A DNA stretch of 27,438 nucleotides. Origin: Deltaproteobacteria bacterium (GTDB lineage: Bacteria > Desulfobacterota > Desulfobacteria > Desulfobacterales > SURF-15). Shown here one piece after another: positions 14,410 through 22,978 of the stretch. Within the stretch, counting starts at the first letter, position 1, and every line of letters begins with the position of its first letter. Both the position numbers and the translations under genes were made by a program. The notes under the pieces are model-generated. The model was given only the letters and a program-made list of their open reading frames with translations, was not told where the DNA came from and searched no databases. The stretch covers positions 1 through 27,438 of the forward strand of contig JAHEHB010000016.1 in NCBI GenBank assembly GCA_024644775.1. Reading direction: 5' to 3'.

Positions 14410-16176
14410 ATGAGCCTCAAAAAGAACCCAGACTTTGAAAATTATCTTACTGCCTTGCATTGTGAAGAACCCGTTAGAGTTCCCCTGGGTGACTGGGGTA
14501 TCGACCCATTGCTCAAAAATAAATTTATGGGCAAAAAGATACGCACTTTGGAAGATCAGTTGGAATTTTTCGCCACGGCCGGCTATGATTTTGTGCCCGG
14601 TCAGGCGGGGATTTGGGAGGCACTTGACCCCATCTTCCGTTCAAAAGGTGAAACCGCTAAAACCGCATTCGGAGAAGACCGAACTCGACAGTGGGCAAAT
14701 GAGCACAGGGGAATCATAACGAACCGAGAGCAGTTCGAGAAATTTCAGTGGCCCGCAGTGGATGGCTTTGATTTTTCGAAATGGGCCACTTATGACAAAA
14801 TTTTGCCGACTGGAATGAAAGCCAATGTGATTTTAGGAAAAATATACACTCCCGCATGGATGTTGATGGGGGCGGAAACATTTTTCCATGCCCTTGAAAC
14901 CGACGAGGAGCTCGTTTCGGCATTATTTCAGAAAATCGGACAGATCCAGTACGAGACACTGTTGCGGGTTATTGAATACACCTGTGTCGGTGTCATTTCG
15001 AATCCGGATGATATTGCTCACAATACCGGGCTTCTGATTCATCCCAAATATCTGCGGAAATACGTCTTTCCGTGGTATAAAAAAATGGGGGATGTGTGTC
15101 GCGACAAAGGTATCGGTTTTATCTATCACAGCGATGGTGATTGTTCAGAGATCATGGACGATCTTATTGCGTGTGGCTTCCATGGGTTTCATCCGGTGCA
15201 ACCCAACTGTATGGACATCCTTGAAGTAAAGAAAAAATGGGGAAATTCGCTCTGTTTGCTCGGAAACGTTAACCTGGATTCCACATTGACGCTGGGAACC
15301 CCGGAAGATGTCCGTGCCGAAGTATATGAACGAATTCGAACCATCGGTCCTGGTGGGGGATATATGGTGGCATCGTCAAATTCCATCGCCGATTATGTAC
15401 CACTTGAAAACATGAAAGCCATGATCGATGCTACTTTTGAATTCGGCAGATATCCGATTGAACTCAAAGAAGGCGGTGTTACGGGTAAAATCTGGACATT
15501 TCAGGGTAAAACCAAACACGAAGAGCATCGGCAGGCAGCATCGTTAGAGGTTGAAAAATATGTGTCCGTTTTGCTCGGCAATAATGAAGCGAAGGTCCTT
15601 GACCTCGTCCAGATGGATATTGAATCGGGGATGAGTGCTACAGATGTTGTGACCAAAGGGATGATTCCTGGAATGACACGCATCGGTGAAAAATTTCAAA
15701 ACGGCGAAATTTATATTCCGGAAATGATGATCGCCGCGAAAGCAATGGCGGCGGCGCTGAACCACTTTAAGGACCAGCTAGCAGCCTCTAATCGTAAAGA
15801 ACGGGGTAAAGTCGTTATCGGCACCGTGAAGGGTGATCTTCACGATATCGGAAAAAATCTTGTGGTCATGATGCTTGAAGGCCAGGGGTATATCGTGGAA
15901 GATCTGGGAGTGTCTATTAGCACTGAAACATTCATCCAAGCCGCTCGGGATAGGAAACCGGACATTCTGGCCATGAGTGCCCTGTTAACGACAACGATGG
16001 TTGAGATGAAAAAAACCATCGATGCCCTGGCGACGAATGGGCTCAAGGATGCCATTAAAATCATTGTGGGGGGGGCGCCGTTAACCCAGGCATTTGCAGA
16101 TCAAATCGGTGCAGACGGGTATGCGTATGATGCGCCTGCAGCCGCACAGAAGTGCCATGAGCTTCTTTCTCACTAA
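14410..16176 (+). CDS. UroD-type methyltransferase fused to a corrinoid-binding domain (CmuA-like architecture)
   Basis: This 588-residue protein has two parts. Residues 1-350 are a uroporphyrinogen-decarboxylase-fold methyltransferase of the MtaA/CmuA superfamily (IYHSDGDCSEIMDDLI, HPVQPNCMDI, LLGNVNLDSTLTLGTPEDV). Residues about 375-588 are a complete corrinoid protein. It has a helical cap with FQNGEIYIPEMMIAAKAM, then GDLHDIGKNLV (475-485) with His478 as the lower cobalt ligand, SALLTT (523-528) and VGGAPLTQ (553-560). The usual arrangement is separate proteins; chloromethane methyltransferase CmuA is the known fused case. In the zinc site the HxC of MtaA-type enzymes reads H240-S-D242, so thiol activation is uncertain. 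It probably moves a methyl group between a substrate and its own cobalamin. AAGGA lies 9 bp before the ATG. No reductive activator gene is seen. Confidence 0.93.
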   Translation: MSLKKNPDFENYLTALHCEEPVRVPLGDWGIDPLLKNKFMGKKIRTLEDQLEFFATAGYDFVPGQAGIWEALDPIFRSKGETAKTAFGEDRTRQWANEHRGIITNREQFEKFQWPAVDGFDFSKWATYDKILPTGMKANVILGKIYTPAWMLMGAETFFHALETDEELVSALFQKIGQIQYETLLRVIEYTCVGVISNPDDIAHNTGLLIHPKYLRKYVFPWYKKMGDVCRDKGIGFIYHSDGDCSEIMDDLIACGFHGFHPVQPNCMDILEVKKKWGNSLCLLGNVNLDSTLTLGTPEDVRAEVYERIRTIGPGGGYMVASSNSIADYVPLENMKAMIDATFEFGRYPIELKEGGVTGKIWTFQGKTKHEEHRQAASLEVEKYVSVLLGNNEAKVLDLVQMDIESGMSATDVVTKGMIPGMTRIGEKFQNGEIYIPEMMIAAKAMAAALNHFKDQLAASNRKERGKVVIGTVKGDLHDIGKNLVVMMLEGQGYIVEDLGVSISTETFIQAARDRKPDILAMSALLTTTMVEMKKTIDALATNGLKDAIKIIVGGAPLTQAFADQIGADGYAYDAPAAAQKCHELLSH

Positions 16177-16207
16177 CTGGATAGTACAAATATTCTAATT
16201 TACCATC

Positions 16208-16240
16208 GGGGAAATATACCGTTCCGGAGGATATTTCCTT
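16208..16240 (+). repeat. Hairpin between methyltransferase and hydrolase genes
   Basis: GGAAATAT (16210-16217) pairs with ATATTTCC (16231-16238), with an inner CCG/CGG step around TTC. No T-run follows, so termination is doubtful. It may stabilise or separate the two messages. Confidence 0.45.
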
Positions 16241-16289
16241 GGCCTAAACCATTTGGCTGTAATTTCGTTACTAAAAGGAGGGCTTAATT

Positions 16290-17810
16290 ATGCGCATCAT
16301 CCTTATCGTTTCAGACTCGTTTCGGTATGATCACATCGGATCAAACGGCATGGTTTCGGTGGACACACCGGAGATCGACGAATTTATCCGGGATTCCGTT
16401 TTTTTTGAACGGACATATGCCGGAAGCTTCCCCACCGTTCCCCACCGGTTCGACATGCTCACCGGCCGGTTCGGGTTCCCCACCCGCGGATGGGAACCCA
16501 TCGGCGAAACGGATATCACCGCCGGTGAAATCCTTCTCGACCACGGGTATGCCACTCAGTTGATCACCGACGCGGCCAATCTCCTCCGTCGGGACATGAA
16601 CTTCGATCGGGGTTATCTCGGGTATTATCTCACCCGGGGCCAGGAACGGGATGTCTATTTCACCCGGATGAACACCCCGCTACCCCGGGTCATCCCGGCG
16701 GAAAAGACCCGGCACACCTTCTACTTCGGGGATCACCCCACCGGCGACCTTTCCACCTGGATCAACGACGACTGGGTCTGGGAGGAAGACCGATTCGCCC
16801 CCCAAACCGCTCTGATGGCCAGCCGGTGGATCGAGGCCAACTACAAGGAGGAGAACTTCTTTCTCCATGTGGATTTCTTCGACCCCCACGAACCGTGGGA
16901 TCCGCCAAAGTTTCTGGTAGACAAATATGCGGACCCCGCCTACGACGGCGTCCGGATGATCATGCCCAACTACGGCCGGGCGGATATTTTCACCCCTGAA
17001 GAAATCCACGACATGAACGCCCATTACAAGGCCGAACTCGAAATGGTGAGCAAGTGGATCGGCCGGCTAATCCGGAAGATCAAGGATGTGGGCATCTACG
17101 ACGATAGCCTCATCATTTTTACCAGCGACCACGGTATCTATATCGGGGAACACAATTGCACCGGAAAGATCAACATCTCAAAGGACGACCCCCGGGGTCC
17201 GTGGCCGCTGTACGAAGAACTGACCCGGGTACCGCTAGCCATCAAGATGCCGGGCGGGGCTCATGCGGGAAGACGGATCGGCGAAGTGATCCAGCCCACG
17301 GATATTCTTCCCACCATCCTGGAGGTCGCCGGGATCGACTCCACGGCCAAGCTCCCCGGAAAATCGCATCTTCCGGACCGGGAGGTCATCATGGAAAACC
17401 CCGGCATCATGGAAGGTCGGACAAACGGATTGCCCCGGTTTGACGGCGCATCGCTGGTACCGTTGATGGACGGCACGGCCTCGGGCTGGATCCGCGATTA
17501 TGCTGTTACCACCCGCCAGTTGGCTCCCTTTCTCGTAGGCGGGATGCCCGGGTTTGTCAACAGTGCGGAAGACGAATCCACCCTTTTGTGGGTCACCGTT
17601 ACCGGGAAAACGCATGCCCTCCTTTTCGGCGGGAAGATAACGGATCTCCCCGAGCTCTACGATATCGAGAAGGACCCCAAACAGCAGACCAACATCTACG
17701 ACGATAACCGGGAAATCGCCCGCAAGATGGCCGATACACTGCTTGCCTTTGCGGAATCCGCCGGGATTGCCGTCGAGGTCATCGCCGCCTACCGGTCAAA
17801 GCTGTCTTGA
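16290..17810 (+). CDS. Sulfatase-superfamily hydrolase with Thr at the nucleophile position (first copy)
   Basis: This 506-residue alkaline-phosphatase-superfamily protein has IVSDSFRYDHIG (6-17), SFPTVPHRFDMLTGRFG (46-62), HVDFFDPHEPWDPP (194-207), FTSDHGIYIGEH (278-289) with metal ligands Asp281-His282, and a C-terminal ELYDIEKDPKQQTNIYDD, typical of sulfatases. The sulfatase signature C/S-x-P-x-R reads T49-V-P-H-R53, so no formylglycine can form. The usual Asp-Asp metal pair is Asp9-Ser10. Thr nucleophiles occur in phosphodiesterase and phosphotransferase relatives (NPP, LtaS, EptA), so a phosphoester or phosphonoester may be the substrate. There is no signal peptide, so it should be cytoplasmic. 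AGGAGG lies about 8 bp before the ATG. It sits between the methyltransferase fusion and the aminotransferase. Confidence 0.88.
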   Translation: MRIILIVSDSFRYDHIGSNGMVSVDTPEIDEFIRDSVFFERTYAGSFPTVPHRFDMLTGRFGFPTRGWEPIGETDITAGEILLDHGYATQLITDAANLLRRDMNFDRGYLGYYLTRGQERDVYFTRMNTPLPRVIPAEKTRHTFYFGDHPTGDLSTWINDDWVWEEDRFAPQTALMASRWIEANYKEENFFLHVDFFDPHEPWDPPKFLVDKYADPAYDGVRMIMPNYGRADIFTPEEIHDMNAHYKAELEMVSKWIGRLIRKIKDVGIYDDSLIIFTSDHGIYIGEHNCTGKINISKDDPRGPWPLYEELTRVPLAIKMPGGAHAGRRIGEVIQPTDILPTILEVAGIDSTAKLPGKSHLPDREVIMENPGIMEGRTNGLPRFDGASLVPLMDGTASGWIRDYAVTTRQLAPFLVGGMPGFVNSAEDESTLLWVTVTGKTHALLFGGKITDLPELYDIEKDPKQQTNIYDDNREIARKMADTLLAFAESAGIAVEVIAAYRSKLS

Positions 17811-18000
17811 ACCCATAAACCGAGCGTAATCCCCGCAGGCTTACCGGAGCCAAAAACGGAAGTCCCCCCCATCCGGGTTGCGGGGTGCGCGTCAATTCCT
17901 GTTTGGGTTTCTTGCCTATTGTACGGACATCGTCGATAGTGTTTTCAGACATATGATTTTGGCCTTATGGAATAGACGAAGCTAGAAAGGAGACATTTTT

Positions 18001-19365
18001 ATGTTGAACCACAGCCGGGAATCCTGCCTTGACCCCGACATTATCAGACAGTATGAGCTCGAATATGTCCTTCATCCCTGGGTGTTTCAAAAGGGCCTGA
18101 ACCCCGTGGTGGCGGCCCGTGCGGAGGGAAACTATTTCTACGACGTTTCCGGCAAAAAGTATCTTGACTTCACATCCCAGTTTGTCTTCAGTAATCTTGG
18201 TCATGGAGAGAAACGGGTAGTAGACGCTATTGCCAGACAGGCGGCCACACTCGAGACCATGGCATCCCCCTTTGCCACCGAGCCCAAAGCACGCCTGGCA
18301 AAACTGCTTGCCGAGGTGACTCCGGGGGACATTAAAAAGTCGTATTTTTCCACCAGCGGCGCCGAGGCCAATGAAGGCGCCATCAAGCTGGCGCGGCTGG
18401 CCACCGGGCGACAGAAGATCATATCCCGCTGGGGGGGCTACCATGGGTCAACCTTTGGCGCCATGGCAATTTCCAACGATTATCGAAACTGGTCCAGCGA
18501 GCCCTCAATCCCGAGCGTGGTGCATTGCCTCGGCCCATATTGCTATCGATGCCCCTTCGGTGCAGCATATCCGGCGTGCGATCTCCAATGCGCGAAACAC
18601 GTTGAGGACGTGGTCCGGTTCGAGGGTCCCAAACGGGTGGCCGCTTTCATCTCCGAACCCATCGTCGGTGCGAACGGGATCATCATTCCCCCCGACGGAT
18701 ACTGGCAGAAGATTCGAGAGATCTGCGACAAGTACGAGATGCTGCTCATCTGTGACGAGGTGATGACCGGTTTTGGACGAACGGGAAAATGGTTTGCCAT
18801 AGAGCACTGGAACACGGTCCCCGATGTCATCACCATGGCAAAAGGGATCACTGCCGGTTACATACCGCTGGCCGCCACCAGCATGCGGCAGTGGGTGGCA
18901 AAGGAGTTTGAGGGCAAACAGTGGGTGCATGGCCACACGTACAGCGGACACACCCTGGCCATGGCCGCAGGAATCGCTGCCGTCGAGGTGTACATGGCCG
19001 ACGGATTGGTCCAGCGCTCAGCCGAGTTGGGCCGGTATCTGATGGAAAAAGCCCTGGAACTTCAGGAAAAACATATCAGCGTCGGCGATGTGCGCGGCAA
19101 AGGGTTGTTCGTGGGGTTGGAACTTGTCAAGGATCAAGAAACCAAGGAGCCCATCCACGACCCTTGGTTGGAAGGTCCCCGGCAGTCCACAGCCAAGATG
19201 AAGGTTCTGGCCAACGCCCTTCAGGAAGGTGTGTACTGTCTTCCGGGGCAGACCAGTGTCATCATGCTGGCGCCGCCTTTGACCGTCACCAGAGACGAAA
19301 TCGACCATGCCATGAGCGTCTTCGACACGGCACTTGTCATTGCGGATGATGAAGCCTCACAGTGA
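18001..19365 (+). CDS. Class III aminotransferase, taurine/beta-alanine:pyruvate-like
   Basis: This 454-residue PLP enzyme of fold type I starts with LHPWVFQKGLNPVVAARAEG and has SGAEANEGAIKLAR (119-132), GGYHGSTFGA (145-154), EPIVGANGII (219-228), CDEVMTGFGRTGKW (251-264) with Asp252 contacting the PLP ring nitrogen, and MAKGITAGYIPL with Lys281 as the Schiff-base residue. The N-terminal HPW and overall style recall taurine-pyruvate and beta-alanine-pyruvate aminotransferases, which act on terminal amines. It has a Cys-rich insertion at 176-197. AAGGAG is 9 bp before the ATG. It follows the first hydrolase by 190 bp and ends 21 bp from the convergent second hydrolase, so it probably removes the amino group of a product of those enzymes. 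The specificity is inferred. Confidence 0.92.
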   Translation: MLNHSRESCLDPDIIRQYELEYVLHPWVFQKGLNPVVAARAEGNYFYDVSGKKYLDFTSQFVFSNLGHGEKRVVDAIARQAATLETMASPFATEPKARLAKLLAEVTPGDIKKSYFSTSGAEANEGAIKLARLATGRQKIISRWGGYHGSTFGAMAISNDYRNWSSEPSIPSVVHCLGPYCYRCPFGAAYPACDLQCAKHVEDVVRFEGPKRVAAFISEPIVGANGIIIPPDGYWQKIREICDKYEMLLICDEVMTGFGRTGKWFAIEHWNTVPDVITMAKGITAGYIPLAATSMRQWVAKEFEGKQWVHGHTYSGHTLAMAAGIAAVEVYMADGLVQRSAELGRYLMEKALELQEKHISVGDVRGKGLFVGLELVKDQETKEPIHDPWLEGPRQSTAKMKVLANALQEGVYCLPGQTSVIMLAPPLTVTRDEIDHAMSVFDTALVIADDEASQ

Positions 19366-19386
19366 CATGCCGATCGATAGGAGTAC

Positions 19387-20859
19387 TCAAACATTGAGGT
19401 TGAGTGACGCACAGGGCGCCACGGGCGCGTATTTCCGCATAAACCGGTGAAGCTCGAGCTCCAGTCTCTCGGCGACTTCAGGATACCGATCAATGACGTT
19501 CACCCTTTCCATCCAGTCCTTTTCCCGGTCAAATACCGTCGGGGCGGGCACTCGGTACTCATGATCGATTCGGTAGAGTTCCGGCCCGTCTCGTCGGCTC
19601 TTTTCTTTCGGCGCCCACATATAGAAACTCCATTGATTATCGCGAATCCTCCAGGAGATATCGTGCCATCCGGATATTGAAAACTCCCGGATACGATCCT
19701 GTTCCCCGCAGATGAGTGGTATCAGGCTGTATCCCTCTATGTCATCTGTGCCCGCCGCCGGATAGACCCGCGAACCCTTGAAGGTCACCTCCCTGGCACG
19801 TGGGCCGATGATCTGAAGGAAATCGAGTATCGTCGGCATGATATCGGTGGTATCGACAAATGCGGAATGCCGCTGCCCGCGACCCAGCCCTTCCGGATGG
19901 CGGATGATGAATGGGATCCGAGAAAGCTCTTCGTACGGCCAGCTCTCCTCTTTCAGAAAAAGTCCCCGTTCACCGATCCATTCTCCGTGATCCGAAAGAA
20001 AAATGATCATCGTGTTATCCATCATGTCGAGTTGTTTCAGTTTATCTAGGAAAATCCCCACCCATTTATCACACATGGATACCATGGCCGCATACAAGGC
20101 ACGGATATGGCTAACTTCAGCATCTGAGAGGACATCCGCATAACCGCCAAACCAACACATGGAGGGGCCGGAATAGTTCGGGACAGGATAAAGCGACTGA
20201 AATTCCTTGGTAGGATCGTATGGCTCATGAGGATCGAAAGAGTCTATCCATAAAAATAAGTTGTCGCGCCGCTTCTGTCGTTCCAGCCAGCCCATGGCTG
20301 CCTTCATGACCCGGGAGACAAAACGGTTCTCGTCGTTTTCCCACCAGTCTTCGGTCCATTCGGAGATGTTCCTCAGGTATCGCCGATATCTTTCCTTAAG
20401 ATAGCTGCCCGGTCGAACCTTACGGTCCCTCGTACTTTTTTCATGTTCGAAAAAGTCAAAGTTGATCTTAATGTTCGGCTCTGTGCGATAGGCATCCCCC
20501 TCATTGCCTCGAATCCATTCCACGTAATCGAAGCCCCGGGCGAAGTTGCTGTGGGGAAATCGGTGCATATGTTCCGTATCGGACACCAGGGCCGAGATAT
20601 ATCCCTTGCTCCACAGGACTTCGCTGAGCAGCTGATCCTCTGCGGACAGGGCGGCCCATCCCTTTCGGGTCAAGGTATACTTTCCGGTAAAGGCGGCATT
20701 GCGGAAGGGAAGTGTCGGCAATCCCTCGGAGTAAGCGCTGTCAAAAACGATGCTTTCCTCTGCCAACCGATCGATGTTCGGCGTTTTGATCCAATGGTTT
20801 CCGTAACACCCCAGATGATCGGCCCTTAAACTGTCCAATAACATTACGATGGTGTTCAT
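19387..20859 (-). CDS. Sulfatase-superfamily hydrolase with Thr at the nucleophile position (second copy)
   Basis: This 490-residue protein begins MNTIVMLLDSLRADHLGCYG and has GLPTLPFRNAAFTGKYTL (46-63), DSFDPHEPYDP (206-216), IIFLSDHGEWIGERG (285-299) with Asp290-His291, and DTTDIMPTILDFL. The signature C/S-x-P-x-R reads T49-L-P-F-R53, so the nucleophile is again Thr at the same residue number as in the 16290 gene, and the metal pair is again Asp9-Ser10. The two proteins are clearly diverged paralogues, not a recent duplication. No signal peptide is seen. AGGAGG lies 7 bp before the ATG. It is the last gene of the minus-strand transporter cluster, 82 bp after the OppF-type ATPase. Substrate unknown. 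Confidence 0.87.
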   Translation of the reverse strand: MNTIVMLLDSLRADHLGCYGNHWIKTPNIDRLAEESIVFDSAYSEGLPTLPFRNAAFTGKYTLTRKGWAALSAEDQLLSEVLWSKGYISALVSDTEHMHRFPHSNFARGFDYVEWIRGNEGDAYRTEPNIKINFDFFEHEKSTRDRKVRPGSYLKERYRRYLRNISEWTEDWWENDENRFVSRVMKAAMGWLERQKRRDNLFLWIDSFDPHEPYDPTKEFQSLYPVPNYSGPSMCWFGGYADVLSDAEVSHIRALYAAMVSMCDKWVGIFLDKLKQLDMMDNTMIIFLSDHGEWIGERGLFLKEESWPYEELSRIPFIIRHPEGLGRGQRHSAFVDTTDIMPTILDFLQIIGPRAREVTFKGSRVYPAAGTDDIEGYSLIPLICGEQDRIREFSISGWHDISWRIRDNQWSFYMWAPKEKSRRDGPELYRIDHEYRVPAPTVFDREKDWMERVNVIDRYPEVAERLELELHRFMRKYAPVAPCASLNLNV

Positions 20860-20941
20860 ATATATCCTCCTGAGTCTGTTAGATCATTTGCATGCCCATT
20901 TAAAAATACCGTCACCGTCTGTGTGAGCACCGGCACTTCGT

Positions 20942-21901
20942 TCAAAGATCACCGTCCATCGTTTCTTGCACCGCATCATTGAGATGACAAGCGGACAGGT
21001 GATCGGAACCGACCGCCCGGAGTATTGGAACTTCCGTACGGCACCGGTTCACCGCGTGGGGGCATCTGGGGTGAAAATGGCACCCACCGGGGGGAAACAG
21101 GGGGGAGGGGATTTCGCCTTTAACGGGGGTAAAGTCCTGATGGCGCCTGTCCAACCGCGGAATTCCGATCAATAGGGCCCGTGTGTACGGGTGGTTGGGT
21201 GCGGCAAAAATCGTCTCCGTCGGCGCGCTTTCAATAATGCGGCCCAAATACATTATCAACAACCGGTCGGAAAGATGTTCCAGAACCCCCAGGTCATGGC
21301 TGATGAAAAGGTAGGTCAGATTCAACGTCTCGCGGAATGTGATAAACAGATTCAAGATCTGGGCTTGTATTGAAACATCCAGGGCGGCAACCGCTTCGTC
21401 GCACACAATGCAATCGGGGTCGACGGCCAATGCCCGAGCGATACCGATGCGCTGGCGCTGGCCGCCGGAAAACTGGTGAGGATACCGTGTCTTGTAGGAG
21501 GGGTCGAGTCCAACGCGGGTCATCACGTCGTCGAGCCGATCGTCGAACACATCCTGGGTCCATATCCCGTGACACAATGGGGCCTCCCCAATGATGTTTC
21601 TGACCTTCATTCGGGGATTTAGGGAAGAAAAAGGATCCTGAAAGATCAGCTGCACTTTGAGCGAGAAGAGATCGCGTTGCGTAGATGTCATTTTTACCGT
21701 ATCCGCACCCCGATAAAAGACCTCCCCACGGTTGGGCGTCAGAAAGCCTGTAACGATTCTGCCCAGAGTCGACTTTCCGCATCCCGATTCTCCGGCCAGC
21801 CCCACCACCTCTTTTTCCCCCACGGTCAAATCGACACCGTCGACGGCATGAATCTCCTCCTTCTTGATACCGACGCCATTGATCCTGAGTTTTTCAGGCA
21901 G
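20942..21901 (-). CDS. OppF/DppF-type peptide ABC transporter ATPase without a canonical start
   Basis: The frame encodes a complete ATPase core: GESGCGKS (Walker A), LIFQDPFSSLNPRM, FSGGQRQR signature, IVCDEAVAALDVS (Walker B and D-loop), ISHDLG (H-loop) and the C-terminal Opp/Dpp extension GCHFHPRCPHAVNRC. Homology extends upstream of the first TTG (21829) through LRINGVGIKKEEIHAVDG to a CTG at 21901, 5 bp from the stop of the preceding ATPase gene; I use this for the boundary. No ATG, GTG or SD serves this frame upstream of the TTG. An AAGGAGG with ATG at about 21853 is out of frame. No OppA, OppB, OppC or OppD neighbours exist. It may be a 5'-truncated leftover from a recombination event, or start at TTG as a 295-residue protein. 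Confidence 0.7.
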   Translation of the reverse strand: MPEKLRINGVGIKKEEIHAVDGVDLTVGEKEVVGLAGESGCGKSTLGRIVTGFLTPNRGEVFYRGADTVKMTSTQRDLFSLKVQLIFQDPFSSLNPRMKVRNIIGEAPLCHGIWTQDVFDDRLDDVMTRVGLDPSYKTRYPHQFSGGQRQRIGIARALAVDPDCIVCDEAVAALDVSIQAQILNLFITFRETLNLTYLFISHDLGVLEHLSDRLLIMYLGRIIESAPTETIFAAPNHPYTRALLIGIPRLDRRHQDFTPVKGEIPSPLFPPGGCHFHPRCPHAVNRCRTEVPILRAVGSDHLSACHLNDAVQETMDGDL

Positions 21902-22970
21902 CCGGTATCACAATCAACTCGTCCGGACGAATGTGCAAATTTACTTTATCATTGGGCTGATACTGTTCACGGTGGGCGGGGGCTCTGATAAAAAGGCTGC
22001 CGACTTTGGTTTCAATGGAGTATTCTATCACCGGTCCCATATAAGCGCTATGAGAGATGATTCCTTCCAGTGCCCCATCTGTTGAACCTTCTGCCTTAAT
22101 ATCGAGCATTTCCGGTCGTAAAGAGAGTTTGACAGGGCCTTGCCGAGCAGGCACGTTTTTATCTGTCGGCAACCGGATTCGGGCATCACCAAAAACAGCC
22201 CATTCGCTTTCTCCGTCATTTTCTATTATCGCATCGACAACATTGGATTCCCCGATAAAATTGGCGACAAACGTAGTAACCGGACGATGGTAGAGAGATT
22301 TAGGCGGACCTTGCTGTTCAACTTTACCCTCGTTGATCACGATCACCTCGTCGGAAACAGCCAGGGCCTCGGTTTGATCGTGGGTGACATAAACGGACGT
22401 AATACCTGATGACTGCTGCAGCATACGGATATCTTCCCGCATGCTGCGACGCAGTTTACTGTCAATGTTGCTCAGGGGTTCATCAAACAACAGCACTTTG
22501 GGTTTTAACACCATGGCACGGGCAACCGCAACCCGCTGCTGCTGGCCTCCTGAGAGTTCATCCGGATGGCGTTTCTGGTAGCCATCGAGATTCACCATTT
22601 TTAATGCCTGCTGCACCCGTTCCCCAATCTCTACCGGATCTATTTTTAAAACACCCAGTCCGTATCCCACATTGCGTTCGACCGTCATATGGGGAAAGAG
22701 CGCGTAGGATTGGAACACCATACCCACATCCCGCCTGGTGGCCGAAAGGTCGGTTACGTTTTCTTCGCCAAACCATATGTCTCCGGATGTTGCGACTTCA
22801 AGACCCGAAATAAGGCGGAGGAGGGTGGTTTTACCGCATCCGGAAGGCCCTAAGAGCGTTGTCATTGTTCCCGGCGCAAACTCGAGGTTAATCCGATCCA
22901 ACGCTTTGACGGTTCCAAAGTGTTTGGAAACATTTTTTAGGGTTATCTTGATAGAATTTGCTTTATCCAC
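21894..22970 (-). CDS. ABC transporter ATPase, FbpC/PotA/PhnT-like
   Basis: This is a 358-residue ATPase of the iron/polyamine/aminoethylphosphonate type. GPSGCGKTT (41-49), the LSGGQQQR signature (139-146), VLLFDEPLSNID (159-170) and YVTHDQ with His197 are all intact. A TOBE-like C-terminal domain follows (LSLRPEMLDIKAEG and NLHIRPDEL). The frame extends to 23048, but I choose the GTG at 22970. It is 8 bp after the permease stop, has GAGG about 6 bp before it, and gives the normal N-terminus (KITLKNVSKHFG). It energises the fused permease encoded directly upstream. Confidence 0.93.
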   Translation of the reverse strand: MDKANSIKITLKNVSKHFGTVKALDRINLEFAPGTMTTLLGPSGCGKTTLLRLISGLEVATSGDIWFGEENVTDLSATRRDVGMVFQSYALFPHMTVERNVGYGLGVLKIDPVEIGERVQQALKMVNLDGYQKRHPDELSGGQQQRVAVARAMVLKPKVLLFDEPLSNIDSKLRRSMREDIRMLQQSSGITSVYVTHDQTEALAVSDEVIVINEGKVEQQGPPKSLYHRPVTTFVANFIGESNVVDAIIENDGESEWAVFGDARIRLPTDKNVPARQGPVKLSLRPEMLDIKAEGSTDGALEGIISHSAYMGPVIEYSIETKVGSLFIRAPAHREQYQPNDKVNLHIRPDELIVIPAA

Positions 22971-22978
22971 ATGTAACC

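Noticed and set aside
17831..17885. Inverted repeat CCCCGCA/TGCGGGG as terminator after the first hydrolase
   Set aside because: The arms are only 7 bp across 41 nt with no T-run, so it is likely chance in GC-rich sequence.
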